Source of the DNA: Nocardioides pocheonensis
GTDB taxonomy: Bacteria; Actinomycetota; Actinomycetes; Propionibacteriales; Nocardioidaceae
Length of the DNA stretch: 64,000 nt
Assembly (NCBI RefSeq): GCF_003725535.1
Contig: NZ_RJSF01000044.1
Coordinates: 47,813 to 111,812 of the forward strand
Direction of reading: 5' to 3'
Made by a program: the position numbers and the translations under genes
Shown here: piece after piece, positions 34,955-43,962 of the stretch
How the letters are laid out: every line of letters starts with the position of its first letter
How positions within the stretch are numbered: the stretch's first letter is position 1
Notes under the pieces: model-generated
What the model saw: the letters and a program-made list of their open reading frames with translations, nothing else
Databases searched by the model: none
Told to the model about the DNA's origin: nothing

Positions 34955-37900
34955 GAGCCGGACCTCCCGTCGAGGATCGCCGACAGCTCCTCGACCAGGG
35001 CGACCGGCGGCTGCCAGGAGAACACCCCGCAGGGCACCCCGTCGACGACCGGGGTCGCCGGGCCCACCATGCCGCGGACGAAGAGGTACAGCACCCCGCC
35101 GAGGTGGCGCTGCGGGTCGTAGTCCGGCAGCCGCCAGCGCAGGTAGCGGTGCAGGACGACGGAGTAGAGCAGCGCCTGGAGCGGGTAGTGCGAGTGCAGC
35201 ATCGCGTCGGTGACCAGGTCCGGCGTGTAGTCCAGCGCGGTCAGCGGACGGGTCGGGTCGCCGAGCGAGTTGGTCTTGTAGTCCACGACGACGAAGCGGT
35301 CGTGCTCGCGTCCGGGCAGGCGCAGGACGACGTCGATCGACCCGCTCAGGTAGCCGCGGAGCAGCTGGGCGCCGAGTGAGGGTGACTCGAGCCGGTCGGC
35401 GTACGCCCGCACCGGGTCGTCCTTGGGGAGGTGGCGGCGCAGCGCGGTCGCGAACGCGGCGAGCGGGAGGCCGCGCGACGCCGAGCCGGGCGCGTCGCCG
35501 TCGGCCATCGGGAACTCGAAGTCGAGCTCGCAGAGCCGGTCGGCGCGCGCGATGTCGGCCAGGGTGAGGTCGTCTGCGAGCGGACCCAGGGGCGTGTGCT
35601 GCATCGGCAGCAGCGCGTCGGCCAGCTGCTCCGACGTCGCGGCGACCGACCACCAGCGGCGCTCCTCCTCGACCCGGGCGAGCAGCTCGGCACGCAGGTC
35701 GGACGCCTGGGGGTCCGCGTGCTCGAGCACGGCGTGCACGAGGGACCCGAAGGTGGCACCGGCGGGCAGGTCGTTCATCGGCGAGAGCAGCGACGGGTCG
35801 ACCTCGGCCCCGCTCTGCTCGACGGGCTCGAGGTCCTCGGGGTCGTCCTCGTCGTCGGTCGCGGCCTGCTCGGGCTCACTGCCGGCCCCGTGTGCGACCT
35901 GCTCCTCGGCACGGATCAGCCCGCTGTACGACGTGCGGCGCCATGCCGTGTCGAGCTCCCGGTCGAACCGGCGGGCAGCGAGGTCGCCGACCACGTGGTC
36001 CAGCTCGACCGGGGTGCCGTCGGGCTCGGTGCGCTCGAGCACGAAGGCGCCCGCCGCCGCCCAGCGCTGCAGCACCTCGTCGACGGCGTCGTCGTCCTCG
36101 CCGACGTGGGCCCGGTCGGGCACCTGCGCCTCACCGGGGCCGCGGCCGAAGAGCAGCCGGGTCAGCGCGCCGTTCGGGGCGTTCCACGTCGGCGCCCACC
36201 AGAGGGTGACCTGGGCGCACGCGCGGGTCATCGCGACGTACGCGAGCCGGAGGTCCTCCTGCGCCTCCTCGGCGCGGGCCAGCGCCTTCGCCCGGGCGGA
36301 GTCGGCGACGTCGAGGCAGGGGCGGCCGTCCTCGTGGTAGGCGTGCACGGTCGGCCAGTCCTTGACCGTGCGGTCGAAGAGCTGGGGGAGGTAGACGAGG
36401 GGGTACTCCAGGCCCTTGGAGCCGTGGATCGTCACGAATTGCACGGCCTCGTCGTCGACGTCGAGCCGCCGGCGGCGGGAGTCGTTGCGGTTGCCCTCCT
36501 CGATCGCGGTGCGCAACCAGCCGAGCAGCCCGGTGACCCCGAGCTTCTCCTCCTGGCCGGCCTGGTGGAGCAGCTGACCGACGTGGGTGAGGTCGGTGAG
36601 CAGCCGCTCGCCACCCTCCTGGGCGAGCACGCGCTGTGCGAGGCCGGACGCGCCGGCCGCACCCTGGATCGCCGCGACGCCGCGGGTGCGGAGCAGGTCG
36701 AGCCAGCTGCGCACCCGCTCGGCGAGGTCGTCGGTGAGGTCGTCGCCGCCGGTCAGCAGGTCGTCGGCGGTGGTCTCGAAGAAGGGCGTGAGTGCGGCCG
36801 CCCGGATCCGGCCGGGCAGCTGCGGCTTCTCCATCGCCTCGAGCAGCCGGAGCCAGTGCGTGGCGGCCGGGCTCAGCATCACGCTCTCCGCGGTGTTGAA
36901 CACCGACGGGATGCCGAGCCGGCTGAGCTCGGCCTGGATCCGCGGGGCGTCCTCCTTGACCGAGTGCAGCAGCACGGCGAAGTCGCCGGGGGTGAGCGGA
37001 CGACCGTGGAGGGTGGCGCCGCTGCGGAGCTGGCGGGCGATGTCCGCGGCGAGGTCGGCCGCGATGTGGTCACGCACCTTGCCGATGTTGATCGTGCCGG
37101 ACTTGGTGAGCTGGAACCCGTCGCGGCGTACCTGGCGCAGCCGGACGCCGCCGACGGTGCCGGCCAGCCGGGAGCCGGCGAGGTGCGGGGCGGGCGAGAC
37201 CGGGTGCACCCGGATGCGCTCGTCGCCGAGCTCGGCCCCACCGGTGAGCACCTGGAGCGCGTCGACCACGGCGGCGTCGCTGCGCCAGTTGACCCCAAGA
37301 GTCTGGAGCGGGGCGTCGGCGACGGCCCGGAGGTACGTCGGGGTGTCACCGCCGCGGAAGGCGTAGATCGCCTGCTTCGGGTCGCCGATCAGCACCATCC
37401 GGACCTCGTCGGCGAAGGCGTGCCGGAGCACCGCCCACTGCACCGGGTCGGTGTCCTGGAACTCGTCGACGAGCACCACGCTCCACCGGGCCCGCATCCG
37501 CTGCGCCGCTGCAGAGCCCTCGGGCTCCACCGCGTGGGCGAGCCGGGAGAGCATGTCGTCGTAGGTGAAGACGGCCGCTCTGCGCTTGCGCAGCTCGAGC
37601 TCCTCGCGCACGCCGGCGGCGAAGGAGACCAGGGCCTCCTGCTCGGAGCCGCCGGCCGCGTCGGCCGGTCGCAGCTCGGCGTGCGGCGCCTCCACCGCCC
37701 GGAGCGCCGCGTTGCGGGCCGCCCGGAAGCGGATCGGCGGGTCGGTCTCGAGCTGGGCGTAGCGGGCGAGGTAGTGGTCCTCGACGACCTCGTCGCAGAG
37801 GCCCGAGATGTCCTCGCGCAGCGTCTCGGTCGAGTCGGAGTCGCCGGCGACGCCGAGGGACCGAAGCACCGCGTTGCAGAACTCGTGGGTGGTGGCGATC

Positions 37901-38301
37901 GTCGCGGCGTCGTAGTTGGCGACCGCGTCGAGCAGGCGCTGGCGCCGGGTGGCGAGGGTGGCCTCGTCGAGCGGGCGGCCGTCGGCGTCGCTGGCCAGCG
38001 CCGCGAACAGCTCGTCGCTCTCGCGCAGGACCGGGTCGGCCAGCGCGGCCGCGGCGTCGACGAACATCTCGCGCACCCGGTCGCGCAGCTCCTGGGTGGC
38101 CGCGCGGCTGAAGGTGATCACCAGCAGCTCGTCGAGGGGCGCGACCGCCTCGGCGACGAACCGGGTCGCCAGGGCCGCGACGGCGTAGGTCTTGCCGGTG
38201 CCGGCACTGGCCTCCAGGACGGTCGTGCCGACCTCGGGCAGCGGGCCGGTGATGTCGAAGACGGGCGTGCTGGTGCCCGTGCTGGGGGTCGTGGTCGTCA
38301 T
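34951..38301 (-). CDS. recB: Exodeoxyribonuclease V beta subunit (RecB)
   Basis: This 1116-residue protein is the 3'-5' helicase and nuclease of RecBCD. It has Walker A LEASAGTGKTYAVAALATRFV, the TFSRAATQELRDRVRE segment, VVLVDEFQDTDPVQW, LIGDPKQAIYAFRGGDTPTYL and the helicase motif VQFVTIHGSKGLEYPLVYLP. The C-terminal RecB nuclease holds LSGSIDVVLRL and the DYKTNSLG catalytic motif, with D and K in place. An acidic linker (DDEDDPEDLEPVE) joins the two parts. The ATG overlaps the recC stop by 4 nt. Confidence 0.95.
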   Translation of the reverse strand: MTTTTPSTGTSTPVFDITGPLPEVGTTVLEASAGTGKTYAVAALATRFVAEAVAPLDELLVITFSRAATQELRDRVREMFVDAAAALADPVLRESDELFAALASDADGRPLDEATLATRRQRLLDAVANYDAATIATTHEFCNAVLRSLGVAGDSDSTETLREDISGLCDEVVEDHYLARYAQLETDPPIRFRAARNAALRAVEAPHAELRPADAAGGSEQEALVSFAAGVREELELRKRRAAVFTYDDMLSRLAHAVEPEGSAAAQRMRARWSVVLVDEFQDTDPVQWAVLRHAFADEVRMVLIGDPKQAIYAFRGGDTPTYLRAVADAPLQTLGVNWRSDAAVVDALQVLTGGAELGDERIRVHPVSPAPHLAGSRLAGTVGGVRLRQVRRDGFQLTKSGTINIGKVRDHIAADLAADIARQLRSGATLHGRPLTPGDFAVLLHSVKEDAPRIQAELSRLGIPSVFNTAESVMLSPAATHWLRLLEAMEKPQLPGRIRAAALTPFFETTADDLLTGGDDLTDDLAERVRSWLDLLRTRGVAAIQGAAGASGLAQRVLAQEGGERLLTDLTHVGQLLHQAGQEEKLGVTGLLGWLRTAIEEGNRNDSRRRRLDVDDEAVQFVTIHGSKGLEYPLVYLPQLFDRTVKDWPTVHAYHEDGRPCLDVADSARAKALARAEEAQEDLRLAYVAMTRACAQVTLWWAPTWNAPNGALTRLLFGRGPGEAQVPDRAHVGEDDDAVDEVLQRWAAAGAFVLERTEPDGTPVELDHVVGDLAARRFDRELDTAWRRTSYSGLIRAEEQVAHGAGSEPEQAATDDEDDPEDLEPVEQSGAEVDPSLLSPMNDLPAGATFGSLVHAVLEHADPQASDLRAELLARVEEERRWWSVAATSEQLADALLPMQHTPLGPLADDLTLADIARADRLCELDFEFPMADGDAPGSASRGLPLAAFATALRRHLPKDDPVRAYADRLESPSLGAQLLRGYLSGSIDVVLRLPGREHDRFVVVDYKTNSLGDPTRPLTALDYTPDLVTDAMLHSHYPLQALLYSVVLHRYLRWRLPDYDPQRHLGGVLYLFVRGMVGPATPVVDGVPCGVFSWQPPVALVEELSAILDGRSGS

Positions 38302-41300
38302 TCCTGCTCCCGCGCGATCGCCGGCTGCCAGAGCCGCACCGCGAGCTCGCCGAAGAGGTGCTCGCCGCCGGCGGTGGCCGGTGCGGCGACCAGGTCGTCC
38401 CAGCTCGGGCGACGGCCCCAGGCGGTGACCAGGTCGATCGAGGCGCTCTCCTTGCGCCACTGGTCCTTCAGGTCGCGCTCGACCATCCAGCGGGGACGGG
38501 TGGAGCCGGCGGTGAGGGCGTACTGCCGACCGGTGTCGGGGCACAGCGGCAGCACCCGGCTCATCGCCAGGTCGTAGAGCCCGACCAGGTCCGCGAGGAT
38601 CGGCATCGGCTCGTCGACGGCGGCGTACGTCGCCCGCGCGGGCGCGTCGGCCTCGCCCCGTCCGATCGAGCGGGCGACCCAGTGGCCGGGGTGGGCGGCG
38701 CTCAGCGCGACCAGCGAGAGCCAGGCCTCGAGCCGCTGCTTGGCCCGCAGCCGGGAGTAGGCGACCCGGACCAGGCGGTTGTCGTAGAGGCCGGTGACCG
38801 AGCCGGTGAGCCGGCGGCCACCGCCGAGGTCGACGGCCAGGTCGCGGGCCTGCGGGGCCGCCCCCTGGGTGGATGCCTCGAACAGCTCCACCAACGGGGT
38901 CGTGGCCGCCGCGAGCGCGTGGGTCTGGCGCCAGCCGTACCGGCCGGGAGGCATGGTGCCGCGGCGCCACTCGGCCTGGCACGCGTCGGCCGGCGTGCGG
39001 CCGCGGAGCACCTCGTGCAGGAGTCGGTCGCCCACCTGCCAGCCGGCCAGCCCGTCGAGCTCGACCGGCATCGAGTCGCTCACCTTGTCCTCGTCGCGGG
39101 GCAGGTCGATCTGCAGCCGGCGGCGGAGGAACCCGCGGACCGGGTTGGTGAGCACGTCGATCAGGTCGCGCAGGTCGACGTCGCCGGGCTCGGGCGGAGC
39201 CGACGGCTCGAGGGCGGCCAGGACGGCAGTGCGCGAGCGGGGCCGGGCGGCGGCCCGCGCCGCGGAGGCGGCGGCCGGGTCGAAGGAGAACGGCGCGTGC
39301 TGGTGGATCCGGCCCGGCTGCAGGTAGTCGGGGTGGAACGCCTGGGAGCGGTGCTGCCGGACCACCTCGGCGCCCGCCGTGCGGGTGACGACGTCGAGGA
39401 GCTCGCGCAGCGGCACCGACGGCGGCCGCGGCTGGCCGGTGGACTCGTTGAACCCGGTGTAGGTGATCACCAGCCGCTCACCGGCGGACATGATCGCGTC
39501 GAGGAAGAGCTGCCGGTCCTCGCTGCGCACGTCGCGCTCGCCGACCCGCGGCAGCCGGGCGAGCACGTCGTCGCCGTCGATCGAGCCGCCGCGCGGGAAC
39601 ACGCCGTCGTCGAGGCCGAGCAGGCAGACCACCCGGTGCGGCACCGCGCGCATCGGGGTCATGGTGCAGACGGTGAGGGTGCCGGTGCGGAAGTTGGCCC
39701 GGGTCGGCCGGCCGGCCAGCTGCTTGTGCAGCAGCGCACGTACGTCGGGAAGCCGCAGCTCGAGCGGGGCGCCCGTGGTCGCGTCGCGGCCGAGCGCGGC
39801 GAGCTCGCGGTGCGCCTGGGCGAACTGCCACTCCTCGCCGCGGGGGACGTCGGCCAGCTGCTCCATCGCCTCGCGCAGCAGGTCGAGCCAGCGGCCGACG
39901 TCGTGGACGCCGGTGAGCTGCGCGGTCAGGGCCTGCAGCCGGTCGACCGCCTCGGCGACGCGGCCGGCCAGGCCGATGTCGGTGGTGGAGACGTCGTCGA
40001 GCGGCAGGGTCGGGCCGATCCAGAGCCCGGAGTCGTCGGAGAGCGCCACGCCCGCGAGCACCCGGTCGAGGCCGAAACGCCAGGTGTTCTGCGGGAAGTC
40101 GGCCAGCCCGAACCGGCCGCGGCCGGCCTGGTCCCACGCCCAGCGGATGCCCGAGGTGGTGACCCAGGTGGTCATCTTCTCCAGGTCGGAGTCGCTGAAC
40201 CCGAACCGGCGGCGCACCGGGTCGGTGGCGAGCAGGTCGAGGACCCGGGTCGCCTCCGCGCGCCCGTCGGCGAGGTCGAGCACCCGGGCCAGCACGCCCA
40301 GGAGGGGGTTGGTCTGGGTCGGCGAGCGGTCGGCCAGCATCACCCGGAGCTGGTGGCCGGGGTGGCAGCCGCTGACCGCCTCGCCGAGCCCGAAGGCGCC
40401 GCTGATCAGCGGCGCGTAGGCCTCGATGTCGGGGCACATCACGACGATGTCGCGGGGCTCCAGGGTGGGGTCGTCGGCGAGCAGGCCGAGCACCACCTCG
40501 CGCAGAACCTCGACCTGACGGGCCGGCCCGTGGCAGGCGTGCACCTGCACGGTGTCGTCGACGCCGACCGCTCCCCCGGGCTCGACGTCGTCGGCCAGGT
40601 CGCGCTGCAGCCGGCCGAGCAGGGTCGCCGGCCGACCCTCGAGCCGGCGGACGTCCTCGTCGACGGCGCCGACCGCGAGCAGCGTCGCCTCCCCCTCGCG
40701 GACGTCGCGGGCCATGGTCGCGAGCAGCGGGTGGGTCACGCGGAGGTGGCTGTGGTCGTCGCGCCGCCAGCCGGTCGGCGGCTGCGTGCGGACCTGCTGC
40801 CACAGCGCGTCGGAGGGGTGCGGGAACCACAGGTGCACGTCGCGGTGGGTGCCCAGCGCGGCCAGCAGCTCGGCCTCCGCGGCGCTGAGCCGGGTGTGGC
40901 CGAAGAGGCTGAGGCGAGGCGGCAGGTCGACGCTCGCGGTGCCCGCGCGCAGCTCCTCGACGACCCGGGCCTGCCGCTGCACGGGGCTCGGCTCGCCCAC
41001 CTCGGCGACGACGTGGCGCCACAGCTCGGGCTGCCAGACCAGGTCGTCGGGCAGCTCCCGGCCGCCGGACTCTCCGCCGTCGCCCCGGCCGCCGGCCTCC
41101 CAGTCGGCCAGCAGGGCCGGCCGCTGCACGGCGTACGCCGCGAACAGGCCGGCCAGGCGGCGGGCCACCGCGAGCCGCCGACCGCGTCGCAGCTCGCCCT
41201 CCTCGCCGGGCACTCCGTGACCGAGGTGCTCGGCGAGGACCCGCGCCCACGGCTCGTCCGACACGGCGTCGACCACCCGCAGCAGAGGCCACATCAGCGT

Positions 41301-41576
41301 CTCCGGCGCCCAGGGGTCGGCGTCGCGCGTGCCCAGCACCTCGGCGATCAGGCTGGTCGGCGAGCGGAAGTCGACCCCCGCGCAGACGCCGTCCTTCCGT
41401 CCCTCGGCGGGGCCGAGCCGGTGCGACAGCCGCTGGGAGAGCCAGCGCTCGACCCCCCGCGCCGGGACGATCACCAGCTCACGGGCGAACGGGTCGGGGA
41501 GGGGATCGCGCAACAGCTGCGCCAACCCCTCCGCGAGCAGGTCCGAGCGATCGGCCCGGTGCACCTCGAACACCAC
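38298..41576 (-). CDS. recC: Exodeoxyribonuclease V gamma subunit (RecC)
   Basis: This 1092-residue subunit splits the DNA strands and recognises Chi. It resembles an inactivated helicase with typical RecC segments: RADRSDLLAEGLAQLLRDPLPDPFARELVIVPARGVERWLSQRLSHRLG, ARQVEVLREVVLGLLADDPTLEPRDIVVMCPDIEAYAPLI, GTLTVCTMTPMRAVPHRVVCLLGLDDGVFPR. No Walker motif is retained. GTG 41576 is 6 nt after a TAGGGT hexamer, so recCBD may be read from a leaderless message. Complete RecBCD is notable because many actinobacteria use AdnAB instead. Confidence 0.94.
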   Translation of the reverse strand: MVFEVHRADRSDLLAEGLAQLLRDPLPDPFARELVIVPARGVERWLSQRLSHRLGPAEGRKDGVCAGVDFRSPTSLIAEVLGTRDADPWAPETLMWPLLRVVDAVSDEPWARVLAEHLGHGVPGEEGELRRGRRLAVARRLAGLFAAYAVQRPALLADWEAGGRGDGGESGGRELPDDLVWQPELWRHVVAEVGEPSPVQRQARVVEELRAGTASVDLPPRLSLFGHTRLSAAEAELLAALGTHRDVHLWFPHPSDALWQQVRTQPPTGWRRDDHSHLRVTHPLLATMARDVREGEATLLAVGAVDEDVRRLEGRPATLLGRLQRDLADDVEPGGAVGVDDTVQVHACHGPARQVEVLREVVLGLLADDPTLEPRDIVVMCPDIEAYAPLISGAFGLGEAVSGCHPGHQLRVMLADRSPTQTNPLLGVLARVLDLADGRAEATRVLDLLATDPVRRRFGFSDSDLEKMTTWVTTSGIRWAWDQAGRGRFGLADFPQNTWRFGLDRVLAGVALSDDSGLWIGPTLPLDDVSTTDIGLAGRVAEAVDRLQALTAQLTGVHDVGRWLDLLREAMEQLADVPRGEEWQFAQAHRELAALGRDATTGAPLELRLPDVRALLHKQLAGRPTRANFRTGTLTVCTMTPMRAVPHRVVCLLGLDDGVFPRGGSIDGDDVLARLPRVGERDVRSEDRQLFLDAIMSAGERLVITYTGFNESTGQPRPPSVPLRELLDVVTRTAGAEVVRQHRSQAFHPDYLQPGRIHQHAPFSFDPAAASAARAAARPRSRTAVLAALEPSAPPEPGDVDLRDLIDVLTNPVRGFLRRRLQIDLPRDEDKVSDSMPVELDGLAGWQVGDRLLHEVLRGRTPADACQAEWRRGTMPPGRYGWRQTHALAAATTPLVELFEASTQGAAPQARDLAVDLGGGRRLTGSVTGLYDNRLVRVAYSRLRAKQRLEAWLSLVALSAAHPGHWVARSIGRGEADAPARATYAAVDEPMPILADLVGLYDLAMSRVLPLCPDTGRQYALTAGSTRPRWMVERDLKDQWRKESASIDLVTAWGRRPSWDDLVAAPATAGGEHLFGELAVRLWQPAIAREQE

Positions 41577-41582
41577 GCCGTC

Positions 41583-41588
41583 ACCCTA
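41583..41588 (-). promoter_or_regulatory. -10-like TAGGGT of the recCBD operon
   Basis: On the minus strand TAGGGT is followed by GACGGC and the GTG start of recC. Confidence 0.45.
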
Positions 41589-41611
41589 GTTGCGAGCCCC
41601 GACACCTGCGG

Positions 41612-41657
41612 GGCGAGTGCCGAGGTGGTCGCCGCAGCACCCGATTCAGCACTCGAC
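41612..41657. repeat. Dispersed palindrome, copy B
   Basis: The ends CGAGTGC and GCACTCG and the inner GAGGTGGTCGCCGC match copies A and C, but the inner stem is degenerate. It sits between the divergent recC and DUF2804 genes, 24 bp beyond the recC -10 hexamer. Confidence 0.7.
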
Positions 41658-41684
41658 CGCGCGTCCCGGTGGGAGGCTGGCGGC

Positions 41685-42662
41685 GTGCTGCCCGAGATCA
41701 CCGGCCCCGTCGACCTCTGCGACGCCCGCGGCCGGCTGAACCGCGCCGCCGTCGGCTGGACCCGTACGCCGTTGCACCGGCCGAACCTCCGGGGCTGGGG
41801 CCGGACGAAGCGCTGGGAGTACTGGGGGCTGGTCACCGGCAGCCACGTGGTCGGCCTGACCGTCTCCTCGCTCGACTACGCCGGGGTCGAGGCGGTCTAC
41901 GTGCTCGACCGGGCGACCGGCGTGGAGACCGTGCACGAGGCGACCGTCCCGCTCGCCCGCGGCGTCGAGCTTGCGCCACGGTCCGGGGTCGGCTCCACAC
42001 ACGTCTCCGCCGGCGGTCTGCGGATCGAGCTGGACGAGGTCGACGGCGGCACCCGGCTCCGCGCATCCGCGCCAGGCGTCGAGCTGGACGCGCTGGCCGC
42101 GCGACCGGTCGGTCACGAGTCGCTCGGGGTCGTGGTGCCGTGGTCCGACCGGCTGTTCCAGTACACCGTCAAGGACGTCGCCCGGCCGCTGACCGGATCG
42201 CTCACGGTGGCGGGCACGGCGTACGACGCGAGCGGCTGGGCGGTCCTCGACCACGGCCGCGGCCGCTGGCCCTACTCCCTCACCTGGAACTGGGCGGCCG
42301 GGTCCGGTTCGGTCGACGGGGAGGTCCGCGGCCTCCAGCTCGGCGGGAAGTGGACCGAGGACACCGGCTCCACCGAGAACGCCCTGCTGCTCGGGACTCG
42401 GCTGCACAAGCTGCACGACGAGGTGCGGTGGGACTACGACCGCACCGACTGGCTGCGCCCCTGGCGGATCCACGGCGACCGGCTCGACGTGACCTTCACG
42501 CCGTTCCACGAACGTGTCGCGCGGACAAACCTGCTGGTCGTCGCCTCGGAGACCCACCAGTGCTTCGGGCAGTTCACCGGCTGGGGGATCGACGACGCCG
42601 GCGAGCGGGTCTCCCTCGACGGCCTGGTCGGCTGGGCAGAGGAGGCCCGCAACCGCTGGTGA
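41685..42662 (+). CDS. DUF2804-family protein
   Basis: This 325-residue protein matches the DUF2804 pattern: an N-terminal segment ITGPVDLCDARGRLNRAAVGWTRTPLHRPNLRG, RTKRWEYWGLVTGSHVVGLTVSSLDYAGVEAVYVLD, and a Trp-rich second half with WAVLDHGRGRWPYSLTWNWAAGSG and GGKWTEDTGSTENALLL, ending with HQCFGQFTGWGIDDAGERVSLDGLVGWAEEARNRW. The family looks like a beta-rich lipocalin-type fold related to carotenoid or lipid-modifying proteins; function is unknown. GTG 41685 has GGGAGG 8 nt upstream. It is a single gene. Confidence 0.85.
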   Translation: MLPEITGPVDLCDARGRLNRAAVGWTRTPLHRPNLRGWGRTKRWEYWGLVTGSHVVGLTVSSLDYAGVEAVYVLDRATGVETVHEATVPLARGVELAPRSGVGSTHVSAGGLRIELDEVDGGTRLRASAPGVELDALAARPVGHESLGVVVPWSDRLFQYTVKDVARPLTGSLTVAGTAYDASGWAVLDHGRGRWPYSLTWNWAAGSGSVDGEVRGLQLGGKWTEDTGSTENALLLGTRLHKLHDEVRWDYDRTDWLRPWRIHGDRLDVTFTPFHERVARTNLLVVASETHQCFGQFTGWGIDDAGERVSLDGLVGWAEEARNRW

Positions 42663-42742
42663 GGCTCCCGGCGCACGGGCTCGGCGACACACGGCCGCGA
42701 CTCGACTAAACCGACGACCACTGGCCGCGCGTACACGGGAGT

Positions 42743-43258
42743 ATGGAGGCGACCCTGATCGGAGGACGGGTGGCGGTCACGGACGACTCGGCGCACGACT
42801 TCGCCGCCTGGGTCGAGCCGCACCTGCCCGCGATGACGAGGTTCGCCGCACGCCTCGTGTCGGCCGCCGATCGCGACGACCTGGTGCAGGACGCCCTGCT
42901 GCGCGCGTGGCGGCGCTGGGCGACGTACCAGGCGGAGCGCGGAGCGCCGCTGCCCTGGCTCCTCGCGATCGTCGCCGACCAGGGCCGGCGAGGCCGGAGG
43001 CGGTCGCGGCCCCCCGCCGTGTCGGTGCACGATCCCCGACAGCATACGCGCCTGACGCCTGCCGACCTCGACCTCGAGCGAGCGATCGCCACGCTCAGTG
43101 CGCGGCAGCGGACCGCGGTCGACCTCTATTACTTCGTGGACCTCGACGTCGCCACGATCGCCGCGGTCATGGGCTGTGCCCCGGGCACGGTCAAGGCGAC
43201 GCTGAGCCAGGCGCGGGCGCGCCTGCACCAGCTGCTCGGAGAAGGCGACCATGTCTGA
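42743..43258 (+). CDS. ECF RNA polymerase sigma factor
   Basis: This 171-residue sigma factor has region 2 at SAADRDDLVQDALLRAWRRWATYQ and region 4 at IATLSARQRTAVDLYYFVDLDVATIAAVMGCAPGTVKATLSQARARLHQLL. Its linker is Arg-rich. ATG 42743 is the longest start; GTG 42770 with GGAGG 4 nt before it is an alternative that would remove nine residues. The downstream partner starts inside its last codons (8-nt overlap), giving the usual sigma/regulator pair. It is the second such pair in the window. Confidence 0.88.
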   Translation: MEATLIGGRVAVTDDSAHDFAAWVEPHLPAMTRFAARLVSAADRDDLVQDALLRAWRRWATYQAERGAPLPWLLAIVADQGRRGRRRSRPPAVSVHDPRQHTRLTPADLDLERAIATLSARQRTAVDLYYFVDLDVATIAAVMGCAPGTVKATLSQARARLHQLLGEGDHV

Positions 43259-43907
43259 CGCGGACCCGATGGACCAGCGCCTGCGCGAGTACGCCGCCCG
43301 CTGGCGCGACGCAGAGCCCCCGTCGCCCGCACCCGACGCTGCCGGCCTCGGGCCCGGCCGACGCGGCGCACGGACGTGGTGGCTGGCAGCCGCCACCGCT
43401 GCTGCGGTCGCCGCCGTGATCCTGGGCGGCACCCGGATCGTCGGCGACGAGGGCAGCAGGAAGCCCTCGGAGCCGGCCGGCGCCGCGAGGCCCACCGGGA
43501 CGGCGGCGCCGGGCACCGACGAGCCGACGGCCTCGGGATCACCGACCGAAGGCAGCCAGGACTCCACCGGGAAGGCCGACCCGAGGGCCGTCCGGTGGGC
43601 GGTGAACCAGATCCAGACGTTCCTGGACGTGTGGCGCCGCGAGGGCATGCTCGCCGCGGCCCGGCGTTACTTCGACGCGGCCTCACAGCCGCGCTCCGCG
43701 GCAGGTCTGCAGCGACTGTCGTACGGGAAGGTTCTCTCGGCCCACGTCTCCTCGTGGGAATCGTCCGAGCACTTCACGCTCGAGGTCTCGCTGGACCTGC
43801 ACTTCGTCGGTGGCCCGATGGCCTGGAACGACGGCGAGAACGACCGCTTCATCACGGTGACGAGGCACGGCAGCAGCGTCCAGCTCGACTTTGCGACGAG
43901 CCCGTGA
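43251..43907 (+). CDS. Membrane partner of the ECF sigma factor
   Basis: This 218-residue protein has a short cytoplasmic head (MDQRLREYAARWRDAEPPSPAP), one membrane helix near residues 44-60 (WLAAATAAAVAAVILGG), a disordered Pro/Ser/Thr/Gly linker to about 108 and a small outside domain (VNQIQTFLDVWRREGMLAAARRYFDA... to the end). The MDQRLREYAARWR head is of the length seen in short anti-sigma factors, but a zinc motif is absent. It overlaps the sigma gene by 8 nt and ends 3 bp before copy C of the dispersed palindrome. Confidence 0.75.
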   Translation: MSDADPMDQRLREYAARWRDAEPPSPAPDAAGLGPGRRGARTWWLAAATAAAVAAVILGGTRIVGDEGSRKPSEPAGAARPTGTAAPGTDEPTASGSPTEGSQDSTGKADPRAVRWAVNQIQTFLDVWRREGMLAAARRYFDAASQPRSAAGLQRLSYGKVLSAHVSSWESSEHFTLEVSLDLHFVGGPMAWNDGENDRFITVTRHGSSVQLDFATSP

Positions 43908-43910
43908 CGA

Positions 43911-43956
43911 GTCGAGTGCTCAGCTGGTCGCCGCGGCAGCCACCTCGGCACTCGAC
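43911..43956. repeat. Dispersed palindrome, copy C
   Basis: The outer arms GTCGAGTGC and GCACTCGAC are perfect. The inner part (GCTGGTCGCCGCGG...) pairs imperfectly. It fills the gap between two convergent genes, where it could terminate both transcripts. Confidence 0.8.
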
Positions 43957-43962
43957 CCGGGC

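Noticed and set aside
35431-38577. Plus-strand open frame of 1048 codons across recB
   Set aside because: It is the shadow of recB in a high-GC gene. It shows Arg/Gly/Val-rich repeats with no domain, while the minus strand gives clear helicase and nuclease motifs.
38358-41684. Long plus-strand frame before the DUF2804 gene
   Set aside because: It is antisense to recC, with no family features. The real gene starts at 41685 behind GGGAGG.
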